Source: Chryseobacterium kimseyorum
GTDB taxonomy: Bacteria; Bacteroidota; Bacteroidia; Flavobacteriales; Weeksellaceae
DNA length: 64,000 nt
Assembly (NCBI RefSeq): GCF_025971945.1
Contig: NZ_JAPDHW010000001.1
Coordinates: forward strand, 465,555-529,554
Direction: 5' to 3'
Shown: one piece after another, positions 8,284 to 17,667 of the stretch
Position numbering within the stretch: the first letter of the stretch is position 1
Layout of the letters: every line of letters starts with the position of its first letter
Notes under the pieces: generated by a model
The model's input: only the letters and a program-made list of their open reading frames with translations
Told to the model about the DNA's origin: nothing
The model's database searches: none
Made by a program: the position numbers and the translations under genes

Positions 8284-9225
8284 TTACAGAAAAGTAGAGA
8301 AACCTAGCCGGTTAGAATTTCTTTCGTCGTCTTCCAGCATGAATGAATATTCTTTCTTTTCTGTGATAAAATTTTCCTCTATATCGACATGTACCGGAAG
8401 ACAGTAATCGTACAGAGCCTGTAAAACCTTTCTGAAAGGATTTCCCGGAATATACTTTTTCATTTCGTTGTACGGAATCGGGCCAACATTGACCACCCAA
8501 TTTCTTTCTCCATCCATGTGTTTACCGCTTGGGATATACGTAACGCCGAGTTTCGAGTTTCCTAAAAGTATAGAGTCATCCTCTTCCTCAATTCTGTCGA
8601 TAACATTTGGTGTAAAAGAAATTTCTACCGGAACCTGCAAAAAAGAAGTCATACAGCGCTCGAACCATTTTTTATCACCTCTTATCTGATGGAAAAATGG
8701 CAGAATATGAATAAAAATATAGGCATTCTTTTTATCCAGCATCTTGACAATCGGCCACAGTTCTGAAAATACCGTCAAAAGTGAGTCGGTATCACTTGCG
8801 AGATCGAAGTCATATTCTTTAAGCAAGGCACCTATTTCTGTAAAGAAAATTTCAAGTTCAAAAGGCATGAAAAATTTCCTTGCATCTTCTTCTACTCTTT
8901 TTTGCTTTCTGATTTCGTTCACCACACTTTCCACATTTTTTCTTGAAGTGTTGAGTGATGGCGGATGAAAAAGTCCTTCAGGTAAATAATCGTAAATACC
9001 TTCTCTGTAGGTTTTTATACTCAAAACTTCTTCGTCAAAACCAAGATACTGGCTGGAAATACTTTTAATATCTTTTAAATAAGCCCTGTCATTAATCCCA
9101 ATCCTGTCGATGAAAATATTGCTGACTGCCCGATGGTATTTCAGGAGGTTGACGGCAACTGCTTCAGCTTTGAAATCTGTCTGCAGTTTGTTATAATGCA
9201 TATCTACAATGCTATTGTCGTACAT
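8284..9225 (-). CDS. tssG: Type VI secretion system baseplate subunit TssG (subtype iii)
   Basis: 313 residues with the subtype-iii TssG pattern: an N-terminal LQTDFKAEAVAVNLLKYHRA, a mid-region EIFFTEIGALL, and a C-terminal NWVVNVGPIPYNEMKKYIPG. TssG forms the baseplate wedge with TssF and TssE and contacts TssK. An alternative start at Met9 (9201) would give an N-terminus MHYNKLQTDF closer to what I remember for homologs; the upstream start at 9225 is kept because both are open. It is the first gene of the tssG-tssN-tssK operon. Confidence 0.78.
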   Translation of the reverse strand: MYDNSIVDMHYNKLQTDFKAEAVAVNLLKYHRAVSNIFIDRIGINDRAYLKDIKSISSQYLGFDEEVLSIKTYREGIYDYLPEGLFHPPSLNTSRKNVESVVNEIRKQKRVEEDARKFFMPFELEIFFTEIGALLKEYDFDLASDTDSLLTVFSELWPIVKMLDKKNAYIFIHILPFFHQIRGDKKWFERCMTSFLQVPVEISFTPNVIDRIEEEDDSILLGNSKLGVTYIPSGKHMDGERNWVVNVGPIPYNEMKKYIPGNPFRKVLQALYDYCLPVHVDIEENFITEKKEYSFMLEDDERNSNRLGFSTFL

Positions 9226-9466
9226 ACTTTGTGTTTCGTGATTGTGGTTGTTAATGTAAAGATAATATATCTCTCAAATTTGAAAAGTATTTTCTCTACA
9301 ATTTTTTTCAAATATTTTCTTTATCCAATTTAGCAATAATTTTACAATCCACTGAGTAAAAATTTGAGAATTTTTAAAATGTAGAGCGGAAATTAAATTT
9401 ATTTAACACTCGATAAATATCATAAGAAAACATTGCCAAATTTCTCTGATTATAAAAACTCTACCC

Positions 9467-9474
9467 TATCTTTG
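9467..9474 (+). promoter_or_regulatory. Putative -7 promoter element for the S1/P1 nuclease gene
   Basis: TATCTTTG matches the Bacteroidetes -7 consensus TAnnTTTG and lies 25 bases before the ATG at 9500. No clear -33 TTTG is placed at the usual distance. Confidence 0.5.
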
Positions 9475-9499
9475 CCCTTTAAAAAATATTATTAAAAAA

Positions 9500-10291
9500 A
9501 TGAAAAGTATTTATTCTAAAATGCTGCTTTTAATGATGATCTCCAGCTCAATATATGCTTTTGCGTGGGGATTGACGGGACATCGAGTGATTGCAGAGAT
9601 TGCAGAAAATCATCTGTCGGGAAAAGCAAAAAGAGAAATTAGAAAAATGATGGGACAGGAACGTTTGGCATACTGGGCAAACTGGCCAGATTTCATCAAA
9701 TCTGATACTACAGGAGTTTGGAAGCAGACTTCGGTTTGGCATTATGTGAATATAGATCCACAGACTGATTTTACATCCTTTGAAAAAAACCTGAAAGCCC
9801 AGTCTGGCCCAAGCCTCTACTCTCAGATTAAAACTTTATCGTCGCAGATAAAAGACGAAAAAACTTCTGAAAAAGACAGAAAAATAGCTTTGATCTTTCT
9901 GATTCACATGATGGGAGATCTTTCTCAGCCGATGCATACGGGAAGATCTGAAGATTTAGGCGGTAATAAAATCAATGTTACTTATTTTGGTGACAAAACA
10001 AATTTACACTCAGTTTGGGACGGAAAATTAGTAGATTCTCAAAAATACAGCTATACAGAATATGCTAAACTTTTGGATATTAAATCTAAGGAAGAGGTAA
10101 AGCAAATTCAGTCTGGAACGCTTGAAAACTGGCTATACGATTCTCATCAGATTGCAAATAAAATCTATGCACAAACTCCTAACGATTCTAAATTATCTTA
10201 CGATTATCAGTATAAATTTAATGATACCATGGAGAGACAGCTTCTTTATGGAGGCTTAAGACTGGCAAAAGTATTGAATGATCTATTCTAA
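9500..10291 (+). CDS. S1/P1 family nuclease, secreted
   Basis: 263 residues. A signal peptide (1-22, ending IYAFA) exposes Trp23 as the mature N-terminus; in this family that residue is a zinc ligand. Other zinc-ligand candidates are in GLTGHRV (His28), ANWPDFIKSD, SVWHYVNI, HMMGDLSQPMHTG and NLHSVWDG, so the trinuclear zinc site looks complete. The enzyme cleaves single-stranded DNA and RNA and acts outside the cytoplasm, probably in nutrient or phosphate scavenging. It is preceded by a -7 element and followed by a UUCG-type terminator, so it is monocistronic. Confidence 0.92.
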   Translation: MKSIYSKMLLLMMISSSIYAFAWGLTGHRVIAEIAENHLSGKAKREIRKMMGQERLAYWANWPDFIKSDTTGVWKQTSVWHYVNIDPQTDFTSFEKNLKAQSGPSLYSQIKTLSSQIKDEKTSEKDRKIALIFLIHMMGDLSQPMHTGRSEDLGGNKINVTYFGDKTNLHSVWDGKLVDSQKYSYTEYAKLLDIKSKEEVKQIQSGTLENWLYDSHQIANKIYAQTPNDSKLSYDYQYKFNDTMERQLLYGGLRLAKVLNDLF

Positions 10292-10344
10292 GATGAATTG
10301 TGAATAAGTGAATTTTAAAAGTCAATTTTCAATTCTACATATAT

Positions 10345-10373
10345 AAAGTGAAACTTCGGTTTCACTTTTTTTT
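10345..10373 (+). terminator. Intrinsic terminator after the nuclease gene
   Basis: 10-bp perfect stem AAAGTGAAAC (10345-10354) closed by a TTCG tetraloop and followed by a T-run. Confidence 0.9.
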
Positions 10374-10374
10374 A

Positions 10375-10667
10375 TTCCGTAAGTGTACGTGTTTTTCGAA
10401 ATGAAACGGAGAAAAATCTATCGAGAATCCTTGAACTTCTTACAAACTCTGTCTTAATCAAAGACTTCCCACCACGCTTTCCTGTACGCTATTTCGTGAG
10501 ACCTAGCTGAAAATTCTTTCAAAAAAATTTTGATGCGACATCTTCATTAATTAAAAACAATATCGATAATTTACAACTAAAAATCCGTCTTTATTTTAAT
10601 TAAATGAAAAATAATTAAAAAAAGTGTAACCTTTTGTTAGTTTCAAACGTATAATATACAGTAACTC
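10375..10667. other. Intergenic region upstream of rpoD with nothing recognised
   Basis: About 290 bases without a supportable gene on either strand. The stretch 10375-10510 is less AT-rich than its surroundings, but I find no frame, hairpin or repeat in it. It may hold the rpoD 5' regulatory region. Confidence 0.4.
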
Positions 10668-10675
10668 TATTTTTG
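10668..10675 (+). promoter_or_regulatory. Putative -7 element of rpoD
   Basis: TATTTTTG matches TAnnTTTG and ends only 13 bases before the ATG at 10689. If used, the leader would be about 7 bases. Other promoters further upstream are possible. Confidence 0.4.
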
Positions 10676-10688
10676 AGAATAAAAATAA

Positions 10689-11555
10689 ATGAGACAATTA
10701 AAAATAACCAAGCAGGTTACCAACAGGGAAACCGCTTCACTAGACAAGTATTTGCAGGAAATTGGTAAAGTAGAACTGATTACCGCAGACGAAGAAGTTG
10801 ATTTGGCACAAAAGATCCGCGCCGGCGACAGAGTCGCGTTGGAGAAACTGATCAAAGCCAACCTTCGTTTCGTAGTTTCAGTATCTAAGCAGTACCAAAA
10901 CCAAGGTCTATCTCTTCCCGATTTGATCAATGAAGGAAATTTAGGATTGATGAAGGCTGCAAAAAGATATGACGAAACAAGAGGTTTTAAATTTATCTCT
11001 TACGCCGTATGGTGGATTCGTCAGTCGATTTTGCAGGCTTTGGCTGAGCAGTCAAGAATTGTAAGATTACCGCTGAACAAAATTGGTTCGATCAACAAAA
11101 TCAATAAAGCATACGCTCACCTTGAACAGGAAAATGAAAGACCACCTTCTCCGGAAGAATTGGCTGAAGTTCTTGACATGAGTGAAGAAGACATCAAAGA
11201 ATCAATGAAAAACTCTGGAAGACACCTGTCTATGGATGCACCATTGGTGGAAGGTGAAGATTCTAACCTGTATGACGTATTGCGTTCTGGAGAATCTCCA
11301 AGCCCAGATAAAGATTTGATGCTTGAATCTCTTCAGATTGAAATTGAAAGAGCATTGAACACGTTGACTCCAAGAGAGGCAGATTTGGTAAGATTATATT
11401 TCGGACTGAACGGTAAACATCCAATGACTTTGGAAGAAATCGGTGAAACTTTTGACCTTACAAGAGAAAGAGTTCGTCAGATTAAAGAAAAAGCAATTAA
11501 AAGACTGAAACACAATACCAGAAGTAAGATTTTGAAGTCTTATTTAGGTAAATAA
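10689..11555 (+). CDS. rpoD: Primary RNA polymerase sigma factor RpoD/SigA
   Basis: 288 residues, the short primary sigma typical of Bacteroidetes, which lacks region 1.1. Region 1.2 is around [20 protein letters not shown]. Region 2 contains [20 protein letters not shown] and [15 protein letters not shown] (core binding and -7 recognition). Region 3 follows, and region 4.2 carries [21 protein letters not shown] (-33 recognition helix-turn-helix). It directs housekeeping transcription. It has a strong terminator and appears to be a single-gene transcript. Confidence 0.96.
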   Translation: MRQLKITKQVTNRETASLDKYLQEIGKVELITADEEVDLAQKIRAGDRVALEKLIKANLRFVVSVSKQYQNQGLSLPDLINEGNLGLMKAAKRYDETRGFKFISYAVWWIRQSILQALAEQSRIVRLPLNKIGSINKINKAYAHLEQENERPPSPEELAEVLDMSEEDIKESMKNSGRHLSMDAPLVEGEDSNLYDVLRSGESPSPDKDLMLESLQIEIERALNTLTPREADLVRLYFGLNGKHPMTLEEIGETFDLTRERVRQIKEKAIKRLKHNTRSKILKSYLGK

Positions 11556-11579
11556 TTTTAGTTTAAATAATTTATTAAG

Positions 11580-11612
11580 CGGAGTTTGAATTTTTCAGGC
11601 TCCGTTTTTTTT
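11580..11612 (+). terminator. Intrinsic terminator of rpoD
   Basis: 11-bp stem including two G-U pairs (11580-11590 with 11594-11604), a TTT loop and eight T residues. Confidence 0.9.
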
Positions 11613-11622
11613 ACATTTGAAT

Positions 11623-12090
11623 ATGGAAATATATTTAGCTTTTGGAACACTAATTTTCCTCTTTATTCTAGGGAATCTAGCATTTCACAATTATAATAAG
11701 AATAAGCATGAAAAGTTTTTAGCATCTTTATCCGGAAAAGGATTTATCAAACTTAATAGTATAAATACTGATATTGATATATCAAGTAGTAACTCTATTT
11801 ATAATTATCAGATTAATAAATCTACTATCATTCTTTTGAATGACCATATTTTTTTACTTATCAAAAGTAAAATTTTTAACGTAGCTCAACCTATCCTGCA
11901 AATAAGCAGGATTGAAAATAGAGAAAATTTTGCTTACATTTGGGAGAAAATCAATTATATTTCAAAACAGAAGGCTGATGATAAAATTAGGATTAAAGGC
12001 TATTCAAAAAGAGGATTAGCAAAGATCGATTACAGAATCATTTTAGATTTTAGCGGAAAAAAATGTGATTTAATTTATTTTAAATTTTAA
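11623..12090 (+). CDS. Hypothetical membrane-anchored protein
   Basis: 155 residues from the ATG at 11623; an in-frame TTG at 11617 is an alternative that abuts the rpoD terminator. One N-terminal membrane segment (IYLAFGTLIFLFILGNLAF) is followed by a basic stop-transfer region (NYNKNKHEKF) and a ~120-residue beta-rich cytoplasmic domain (SIYNYQINKSTIILLNDHIF). I do not recognise a family. It ends 9 bases before the flavin monooxygenase, with which it may be co-transcribed. The very low GC content gives it weaker coding support than its neighbours. Confidence 0.6.
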   Translation: MEIYLAFGTLIFLFILGNLAFHNYNKNKHEKFLASLSGKGFIKLNSINTDIDISSSNSIYNYQINKSTIILLNDHIFLLIKSKIFNVAQPILQISRIENRENFAYIWEKINYISKQKADDKIRIKGYSKRGLAKIDYRIILDFSGKKCDLIYFKF

Positions 12091-12099
12091 AAATTTTAA

Positions 12100-13218
12100 A
12101 TGAATCCAATCTCAATTATAGGAGCCGGAATTGGCGGACTGACCTTAGGAAATATTCTAAAGCAACAGAATTTAGATTTTACCATTTATGACTCTGCGAC
12201 AGAAATAAAACCTGTCGGAGCGGGAATTATGATGGCAGTTAATGCAATGCAGATTTTTGAGAAATTAGGCTTAAAAGAAAAAATTGAAAATGCCGGAAAC
12301 AAAATCCATGGTATTTCGATCACGGATGAAAAATTGAAAACCATTACCACGACAGATGTTTTGGCCTTAGAAAAGAAATTTAATTCCTGCAATGTTGCGA
12401 TTCACAGAGCAGATTTACAGAATATTTTGGCCGAAAATCTAGGTTTTGAAAACATCATACTCAATCATAGTTTACGAACGATTAAGAAGAAAGAAAACTA
12501 TCATTTACACTTTGAAAACGGAAACGGAATTGAAAGTAAAATCGTTTTCGGAGCTGACGGAATCCATTCAAAAGTAAGAAATCAAATTTTTAAGACAGGA
12601 ACTATCAGAAATGCCCAACAAAAATGTTGGCGCGGACTGACAAATTTCAATCTTCCTGAACAATATTTTCATCATGCTTTGGAAATCTGGGGAAAGGGAA
12701 AACGTTTTGGTTTTGTGAAACTTTCTGATAATAAAGTCTATTGGTACGCTTTAATCAACGAAAATAAGTTTACAGAAAATATTGATTTAATGAATACCTT
12801 CAGAGATTTCAATCCTTTAGTATTACAGATTCTGGAAGCTACAAAACCGGAAAACATTATTTTAAATGACATTATTGATCTCGCTCCCCTTCCAAAATGG
12901 TATGCAGATAATCTTTGTCTGATTGGTGATGCGGCTCACGCAACCACTCCAAATATGGGACAAGGCGCCTGTCAGTCGATTGAAGATGCTTATGTGATCG
13001 GGAAATTACTGGAAGCCAACCAAGATTATCATTCGGTATTCGAAGAATTCCAAAAGATCAGAAGAATTAAAGTCGATTACATTGTCAATACCAGCTGGAA
13101 AATCGGCCGGATTTCTCAGTGGGAAAAAGGAAATATTCTACGGAACTTTGTGATGCGCATGATTCCTGAAAGTATCAATCAAAAAATGATTGAGAAAATT
13201 CTACAGCTGGAAATGTAA
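12100..13218 (+). CDS. FAD-dependent aromatic-type monooxygenase
   Basis: 372 residues with the three signatures of group A flavin monooxygenases: the dinucleotide fold IIGAGIGGLTLGNIL near the N-terminus, FGADGIHSKVRN in the middle (the DG motif binding both FAD and NADPH), and LCLIGDAAHATTPNMGQGA towards the C-terminus (the GD motif holding the FAD ribityl chain). Such enzymes hydroxylate aromatic or polyketide substrates with NAD(P)H and O2. The fold is shared by PHBH, UbiH and TetX-type enzymes; the sequence alone does not point to one. A hairpin follows the stop. Confidence 0.85.
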   Translation: MNPISIIGAGIGGLTLGNILKQQNLDFTIYDSATEIKPVGAGIMMAVNAMQIFEKLGLKEKIENAGNKIHGISITDEKLKTITTTDVLALEKKFNSCNVAIHRADLQNILAENLGFENIILNHSLRTIKKKENYHLHFENGNGIESKIVFGADGIHSKVRNQIFKTGTIRNAQQKCWRGLTNFNLPEQYFHHALEIWGKGKRFGFVKLSDNKVYWYALINENKFTENIDLMNTFRDFNPLVLQILEATKPENIILNDIIDLAPLPKWYADNLCLIGDAAHATTPNMGQGACQSIEDAYVIGKLLEANQDYHSVFEEFQKIRRIKVDYIVNTSWKIGRISQWEKGNILRNFVMRMIPESINQKMIEKILQLEM

Positions 13219-13245
13219 AAAGAAACCCCAACAGAGTTTCTTTTT
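13217..13245. terminator. Terminator between convergent genes
   Basis: 10-bp stem AAAAAGAAAC (13217-13226) pairing with 13236-13245, with a 9-base loop. The AT-rich symmetrical ends could work on both strands; it overlaps the monooxygenase stop. Confidence 0.65.
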
Positions 13246-13266
13246 ACAATTATATTTAATAAAAAA

Positions 13267-13740
13267 TTACTTAATCTCAGATTTCACAGAACCGCAATCC
13301 AACATAGATTTTCCATAATATGGGTTGACGATTTGTTTTTCATTGCTCAGCCAACTTCCTTTAGCCATCGGACAGTACTGAACAAACACAGTTTTATCAG
13401 ACAGTTTATTTTCCTTCGCCAAACCGATCATTACATCAGACAATCTGTAAAAGGTTTTTCTTTGGGCATCAATAGTTTTTGCCTGAGCTATATTTTTTGC
13501 ATCTGACTGCAGTGAAACCAATTGACTTTGTGGAATCATTTTCGAATTGACTGTTTTTGCAGTTTTCAAAAATTCTCCAGCTGCCATCGACGTTTTTTTA
13601 ATATCGTCAGAAGCTAGTGATGACTTTATCGAAATATAATTCTGGTATAGTTCCGTAAACTGTGCACTTGATTTTTTCTGCGCATTAGCATAGACAAAAG
13701 CCAGCACTGAAAACAGAAAGGTGATGATATGTTTTTTCAT
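13267..13740 (-). CDS. DUF3347 domain-containing exported protein
   Basis: 157 residues with a signal peptide (1-20, ending VYANA). The DUF3347 hallmark VQYCPMAKGSWLSN followed by NPYYGKSMLDCG is at ~122-150; Cys and Met in it could bind metal. In other Bacteroidetes this domain is found alone or at the end of copper-efflux adaptor (CusB-like) proteins, so a role in periplasmic copper handling is plausible but not shown. The gene starts 1 base after the TonB-dependent receptor stop, so the two are almost certainly co-transcribed. Confidence 0.82.
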   Translation of the reverse strand: MKKHIITFLFSVLAFVYANAQKKSSAQFTELYQNYISIKSSLASDDIKKTSMAAGEFLKTAKTVNSKMIPQSQLVSLQSDAKNIAQAKTIDAQRKTFYRLSDVMIGLAKENKLSDKTVFVQYCPMAKGSWLSNEKQIVNPYYGKSMLDCGSVKSEIK

Positions 13741-13741
13741 T

Positions 13742-15946
13742 TTATTTTATCTTGAATTCCAATTTCACATTAAAGAATCTTCCCGTCAACCGTACCGGAA
13801 CCGGATACATTAAACTGGTGTTTGCATCTGTAATCCACTGATTGGCAACTGTATTATTAATATTAAAAGCATTGAAAACCTGAACTCCTAAAATCAGCTC
13901 TTCAAAATTACCCCAAAAACCGTAGGTCTTTTTGTTGTCTTTTCTGTCGATAAAAACTTTCGAAAGTCCAATATCCACTCGCTTGTACGAAGGCAAAGTT
14001 TTTTGGTACTGATAAGGGTCTGTGAAAACCGGCGCTCCGTTTGGCAATCCCATTGCATACGTCAAAGTTAAATTGACACGCATTGAAGGAAATTTAGGCA
14101 TATAATCCTGGTAAAACATAGAAAATCTAAACCGCTGATCTGTCGATCTTGGAATATCTCCTCTCCCATCAATATTTTCATACGTTCTGGCATAACTGGC
14201 AGACAGCCAAGAATCTATTCCGGGAACAAATTCACCAAATAATCTTGTGTCAATTCCGTAAGCGTAACCTGTAGCATTATTTTTTCCTGAATACCGAATT
14301 CTCACATTATCCATATAATATGGAATCAGATGATCCATCTTCTTATAATACAATTCTGTAGTCAGTTTAAACGGACGGTCTTCAAACTCGAACTCATAAT
14401 CATTCGCAAGAATTGCCTGAATAGATCTTTGAGATTTTATATTTGGATTAAAGTTTCCATTTAAATCTTTAATTTCTTTATAAAAAGGTGCCTGATAGTA
14501 AATCCCACCCGATATTCTGAATAACATATCAGTATCCCACTCTGGTTTTATGGCAAACTGAGCTCTCGGTGAAAATATGGTTTCATCATTAAAACTCCAG
14601 TGTGCAACTCTCGCACCTGCGTTTACAAAAACTTTGCTTGAGCCCCAATAAAACTTCTGAGAATACTGTGCATAAGCAGATAATCTTGTCGGCTCAATGT
14701 GATTATTTCCCTGAATACTGTAAAATAAGTCAAGATCTGAAGCATTGGGAAATCTGGGATCATCAACAGGATGCGGTATGCTGTACCCTGATGAATCTAC
14801 CAGTTTATATTCATTGGTAAGATCACGTAAATTTTCTTTTTCAAATTTAAAACCAACTTCGATATCCGTATTTATATTAGGTGAAAAACGGGTTCTGAAC
14901 TGAGTTCCATAAGTTCTTACGAAAAGATCATTTCGTGCATGTTCGATCTGTCCTCCAACATCATATGAGGTGATTGGATTTCCGGTAATTGGATCAAAGG
15001 TCTGCAAAATATAGCTTGAAGCAATGGTATAGTATTCCTTCTCTCTGTTTTGATAAGAAAAACTATCCAGAGTAAATCTCCATTTATCTGATGGTTTATA
15101 GTTCATGGAGAATGTTCCCATCATATTTTTATACTGGTCATTTTCTTTACCGTTATAAAAAACAGACAGATTGATAGGTTTCTGCAAAGACCCAAAGTCT
15201 ACAGACCGTTCTTTGGGAATCATATCATATTCATTCTTCGAGTAATATCCTATAAAAGACATCGTGAACTTATCGCTAAAATGGTAGTTCAGATAAGTCT
15301 GGAAATCGTAATAGGTTGGGTTAAAATCAGTATCTTCATTCAAAGTATTTAAAACCAAATTGGTATTTCTATATCTTCCTGAAAATAAAGCGGTTAATTT
15401 ATTATTTTTTGAAGCTAAACCTGTCGTTAATCTACCACCAATTAAACTTGCCTCTCCTGAAAGTTCAAATTTTTCCGGCTCACGGTAATAGATATTTAAA
15501 GCTGAAGACATTTTATCCCCATATCTCGGTTCAAAACCTCCGGCAGAGAAGTTTACTGTCGAAACCATATCAGGGTTGATAATACTTAAACCTTCCTGCT
15601 GAGAATTTCTAATGAGAAACGGTCTGTAGATCTCGATATCGTTGATATAGATAAGGTTTTCATCATAGTTTCCACCACGTACCATGTATTGCGAAGATAG
15701 TTCTGTATTGCTGTTGACGTAAGGTAAAGTTTTGATAATAGCTTCAATACCTCCAGAAACACTGGCAACGTTCTGAGCATCTTTTGCAGATATTTTCACG
15801 GTCGTGAGGTCATTCGTGCTTCCTGTGACTTTTTTCTGGAAAACGACTTCCTCAATATCTGTTGTTCTTGTTGTATCTCTTTTTTTAGTTTGGGAGAATA
15901 CTAACATGGGAACCATGAGGCTCAGTGGTAAAACTAGTTTTTTCAA
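13742..15946 (-). CDS. TonB-dependent outer membrane receptor
   Basis: 734 residues with a signal peptide (MKKLVLPLSLMVPMLVFSQ). A plug domain at ~45-165 includes GGIEAIIKTLPYVNSN, YMVRGGNYDENLIYINDIE and SAGGFEPRYGDKMSSALNI. A ~550-residue beta-barrel ends in a FFNVKLEFKIK-type C-terminal strand. It lacks the usual N-terminal carboxypeptidase-like domain. It should import a chelate or nutrient across the outer membrane using TonB energy; the ligand is unknown, though the partner DUF3347 gene hints at metal. The start codon is TTG (15946). It lies 42 bases after kdsA on the same strand. Confidence 0.88.
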   Translation of the reverse strand: MKKLVLPLSLMVPMLVFSQTKKRDTTRTTDIEEVVFQKKVTGSTNDLTTVKISAKDAQNVASVSGGIEAIIKTLPYVNSNTELSSQYMVRGGNYDENLIYINDIEIYRPFLIRNSQQEGLSIINPDMVSTVNFSAGGFEPRYGDKMSSALNIYYREPEKFELSGEASLIGGRLTTGLASKNNKLTALFSGRYRNTNLVLNTLNEDTDFNPTYYDFQTYLNYHFSDKFTMSFIGYYSKNEYDMIPKERSVDFGSLQKPINLSVFYNGKENDQYKNMMGTFSMNYKPSDKWRFTLDSFSYQNREKEYYTIASSYILQTFDPITGNPITSYDVGGQIEHARNDLFVRTYGTQFRTRFSPNINTDIEVGFKFEKENLRDLTNEYKLVDSSGYSIPHPVDDPRFPNASDLDLFYSIQGNNHIEPTRLSAYAQYSQKFYWGSSKVFVNAGARVAHWSFNDETIFSPRAQFAIKPEWDTDMLFRISGGIYYQAPFYKEIKDLNGNFNPNIKSQRSIQAILANDYEFEFEDRPFKLTTELYYKKMDHLIPYYMDNVRIRYSGKNNATGYAYGIDTRLFGEFVPGIDSWLSASYARTYENIDGRGDIPRSTDQRFRFSMFYQDYMPKFPSMRVNLTLTYAMGLPNGAPVFTDPYQYQKTLPSYKRVDIGLSKVFIDRKDNKKTYGFWGNFEELILGVQVFNAFNINNTVANQWITDANTSLMYPVPVRLTGRFFNVKLEFKIK

Positions 15947-15988
15947 AAGAAATTATTTAGAATTCTAAAATTAATGATTTTTTAACAA

Positions 15989-16798
15989 TTACAAAATGGA
16001 TTCTCTAACTCTTGTAAGTTTTTGTAATAAATCTTCTAATAAATCCAGTCTAAGCATGTTGGCACCATCAGATAATGCAGTTTCTGGTGTAGGATGAGTT
16101 TCTATAAAAATTCCGTCTGCACCTACTGCAATTCCTGCTTTGGCAACGGTTTCTATTAAGTCTGGTCTTCCTCCTGTTACACCAGAACTTTGATTGGGTT
16201 GCTGAAGTGAATGGGTAACATCTAAAATAACAGGAGCATACGCTCTCATTGTAGGAATTCCTCTGTAATCAACGATCAGGTCGGTATATCCAAAAGAATT
16301 TCCTCTTTCGATAATGGCAACTTTCTGATTGTCAGAATCTGTCACTTTCTGTACTGCAAACTTCATCGATTCCGGAGAAAGAAACTGTCCCTTCTTTAGT
16401 GATACACATTTTCCGGTTTTTGCTGCAGCGATTAATAAGTCGGTCTGACGAACCAGGAATGCAGGAATCTGTAAAACATCTACATACTGCGCCGCCAAAG
16501 CTGCATGCTCGTTTTCGTGGATATCTGTCGTCACAGGAACGTTAAATGTTTCCCCAACTTTTTTCAGAATTTCCAAAGATTTTTCTTCGCCAATCGAAGT
16601 GAAAGAATCTACTCTGCTTCTGTTAGCTTTTTTAAAACTTCCTTTAAAAATATAAGGAATATTGTATTTATTGGTCAGTTCAATTACTTTTTCAGCAATT
16701 CTTAAAGCCATATCTTCACCTTCGATGATGCATGGCCCTGCAATTAAAAAAAAGTTTTTTGAATCTTTGTGTTGTATGTTATCTAAGTACTGAATCAT
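15989..16798 (-). CDS. kdsA: 3-deoxy-8-phosphooctulonate synthase (KDO-8-phosphate synthase)
   Basis: 269 residues, standard for KdsA. Diagnostic segments are FFLIAGPCIIEGEDMAL near the N-terminus, FKGSFKKANRSR (~52-63, phosphoenolpyruvate and arabinose-5-phosphate site), VTDIHE and DVTHSLQQPNQSSG. The enzyme condenses phosphoenolpyruvate with arabinose 5-phosphate, the first committed step to KDO for the lipopolysaccharide core. Its ATG overlaps the stop of the upstream TPR gene by 4 bases, indicating translational coupling. kdsB lies 24 kb away at 39950-40672. Confidence 0.96.
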   Translation of the reverse strand: MIQYLDNIQHKDSKNFFLIAGPCIIEGEDMALRIAEKVIELTNKYNIPYIFKGSFKKANRSRVDSFTSIGEEKSLEILKKVGETFNVPVTTDIHENEHAALAAQYVDVLQIPAFLVRQTDLLIAAAKTGKCVSLKKGQFLSPESMKFAVQKVTDSDNQKVAIIERGNSFGYTDLIVDYRGIPTMRAYAPVILDVTHSLQQPNQSSGVTGGRPDLIETVAKAGIAVGADGIFIETHPTPETALSDGANMLRLDLLEDLLQKLTRVRESIL

Positions 16799-17667
16799 AG
16801 GATTTTACTTTGTTTTTCTTTAATTATACTTTCTAATTGTTGGATGTTTTTCTGGTAGCGGTCAATATTGGGTTCAGATTTTAATTCTTTCATCCATTTC
16901 TCTGCTACTGTTAAATTTCCTTTGTGAGCGCTTACTGCAATTGTATTGATAATCGCCTCTATTTTATTATTTTGAGTCTTGAAGGAAGAGATATTTTTTG
17001 ATAAAAAATCATCCGCTTCTTTCACTTTATCCTGATGGACGAGTGAATAAATATATTCTTTCTTTACTAAATCGTCGGCTTTTTTATTATTCAAAGCTTC
17101 CAGGGAAATCTTTTCACCCTCTGCAAATTTACCTAAAGCATTGTACGAAAATGCTAATTCAAAATATAACGACTCTGTTTTAAAATTATTTTTATACAAT
17201 TCTAAAAGTTTTGGCAACGCCAGCTGCGCATTGTTTGCACCGTTAAGCTTGCTGGCTCTGTTTAATATTTTTTCATTCTCCGGTTTAGAACTTTTATAGA
17301 TTTCAAGCCATTTGGGTGGTGATTCCAAATTAAGTTTCTTTACTACATCATCATTGAGTCTGGCTGTTTTCAGGTTAAAGTTTCCGATTCTTGAAATCAT
17401 CATGGATGACTGATGAAACTGATCTGTGACCACTTTCAGTTTTCCGTTTTCAACAACCAAATCACCCAAACTTCGGAAGGAATATCCTGCCATTTCGTCA
17501 AAGTAGATAAACCCGTACCCATATTTTTGGTCCGTTTCTTTTTTAGGTAAAACAACATATGAATTTTCAGAATCAATAACGCCGGAGTCAAACTTAAGAT
17601 CCGAAACTGTTTGTGAAAACATCGAAATACTTAAGACCAGTGATGATGTAATAAATATTTTTTTCAT
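16795..17667 (-). CDS. Exported TPR-containing protein of unknown function
   Basis: 290 residues with a signal peptide (1-19, ending SMFSQ). The first ~100 residues form an uncharacterised beta-rich part with FIYFDEMAGYSFRSLG. The rest (~130-285) is helical with TPR-like repeats (ALPKLLELYKNN, LYFELAFSYNALGKFAEGEKI). It is probably periplasmic and serves as a protein interaction scaffold. It overlaps the DUF1697 gene upstream and kdsA downstream by 4 bases each, so the three are tightly coupled; a link to envelope assembly is an inference from that. Confidence 0.75.
   Translation of the reverse strand: MKKIFITSSLVLSISMFSQTVSDLKFDSGVIDSENSYVVLPKKETDQKYGYGFIYFDEMAGYSFRSLGDLVVENGKLKVVTDQFHQSSMMISRIGNFNLKTARLNDDVVKKLNLESPPKWLEIYKSSKPENEKILNRASKLNGANNAQLALPKLLELYKNNFKTESLYFELAFSYNALGKFAEGEKISLEALNNKKADDLVKKEYIYSLVHQDKVKEADDFLSKNISSFKTQNNKIEAIINTIAVSAHKGNLTVAEKWMKELKSEPNIDRYQKNIQQLESIIKEKQSKIL

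Noticed and set aside
12100..13218. Reading the flavin monooxygenase as a TetX-type tetracycline-inactivating enzyme
   Set aside because: The motifs present are common to all group A flavin monooxygenases; nothing in the sequence specifically indicates tetracycline binding.
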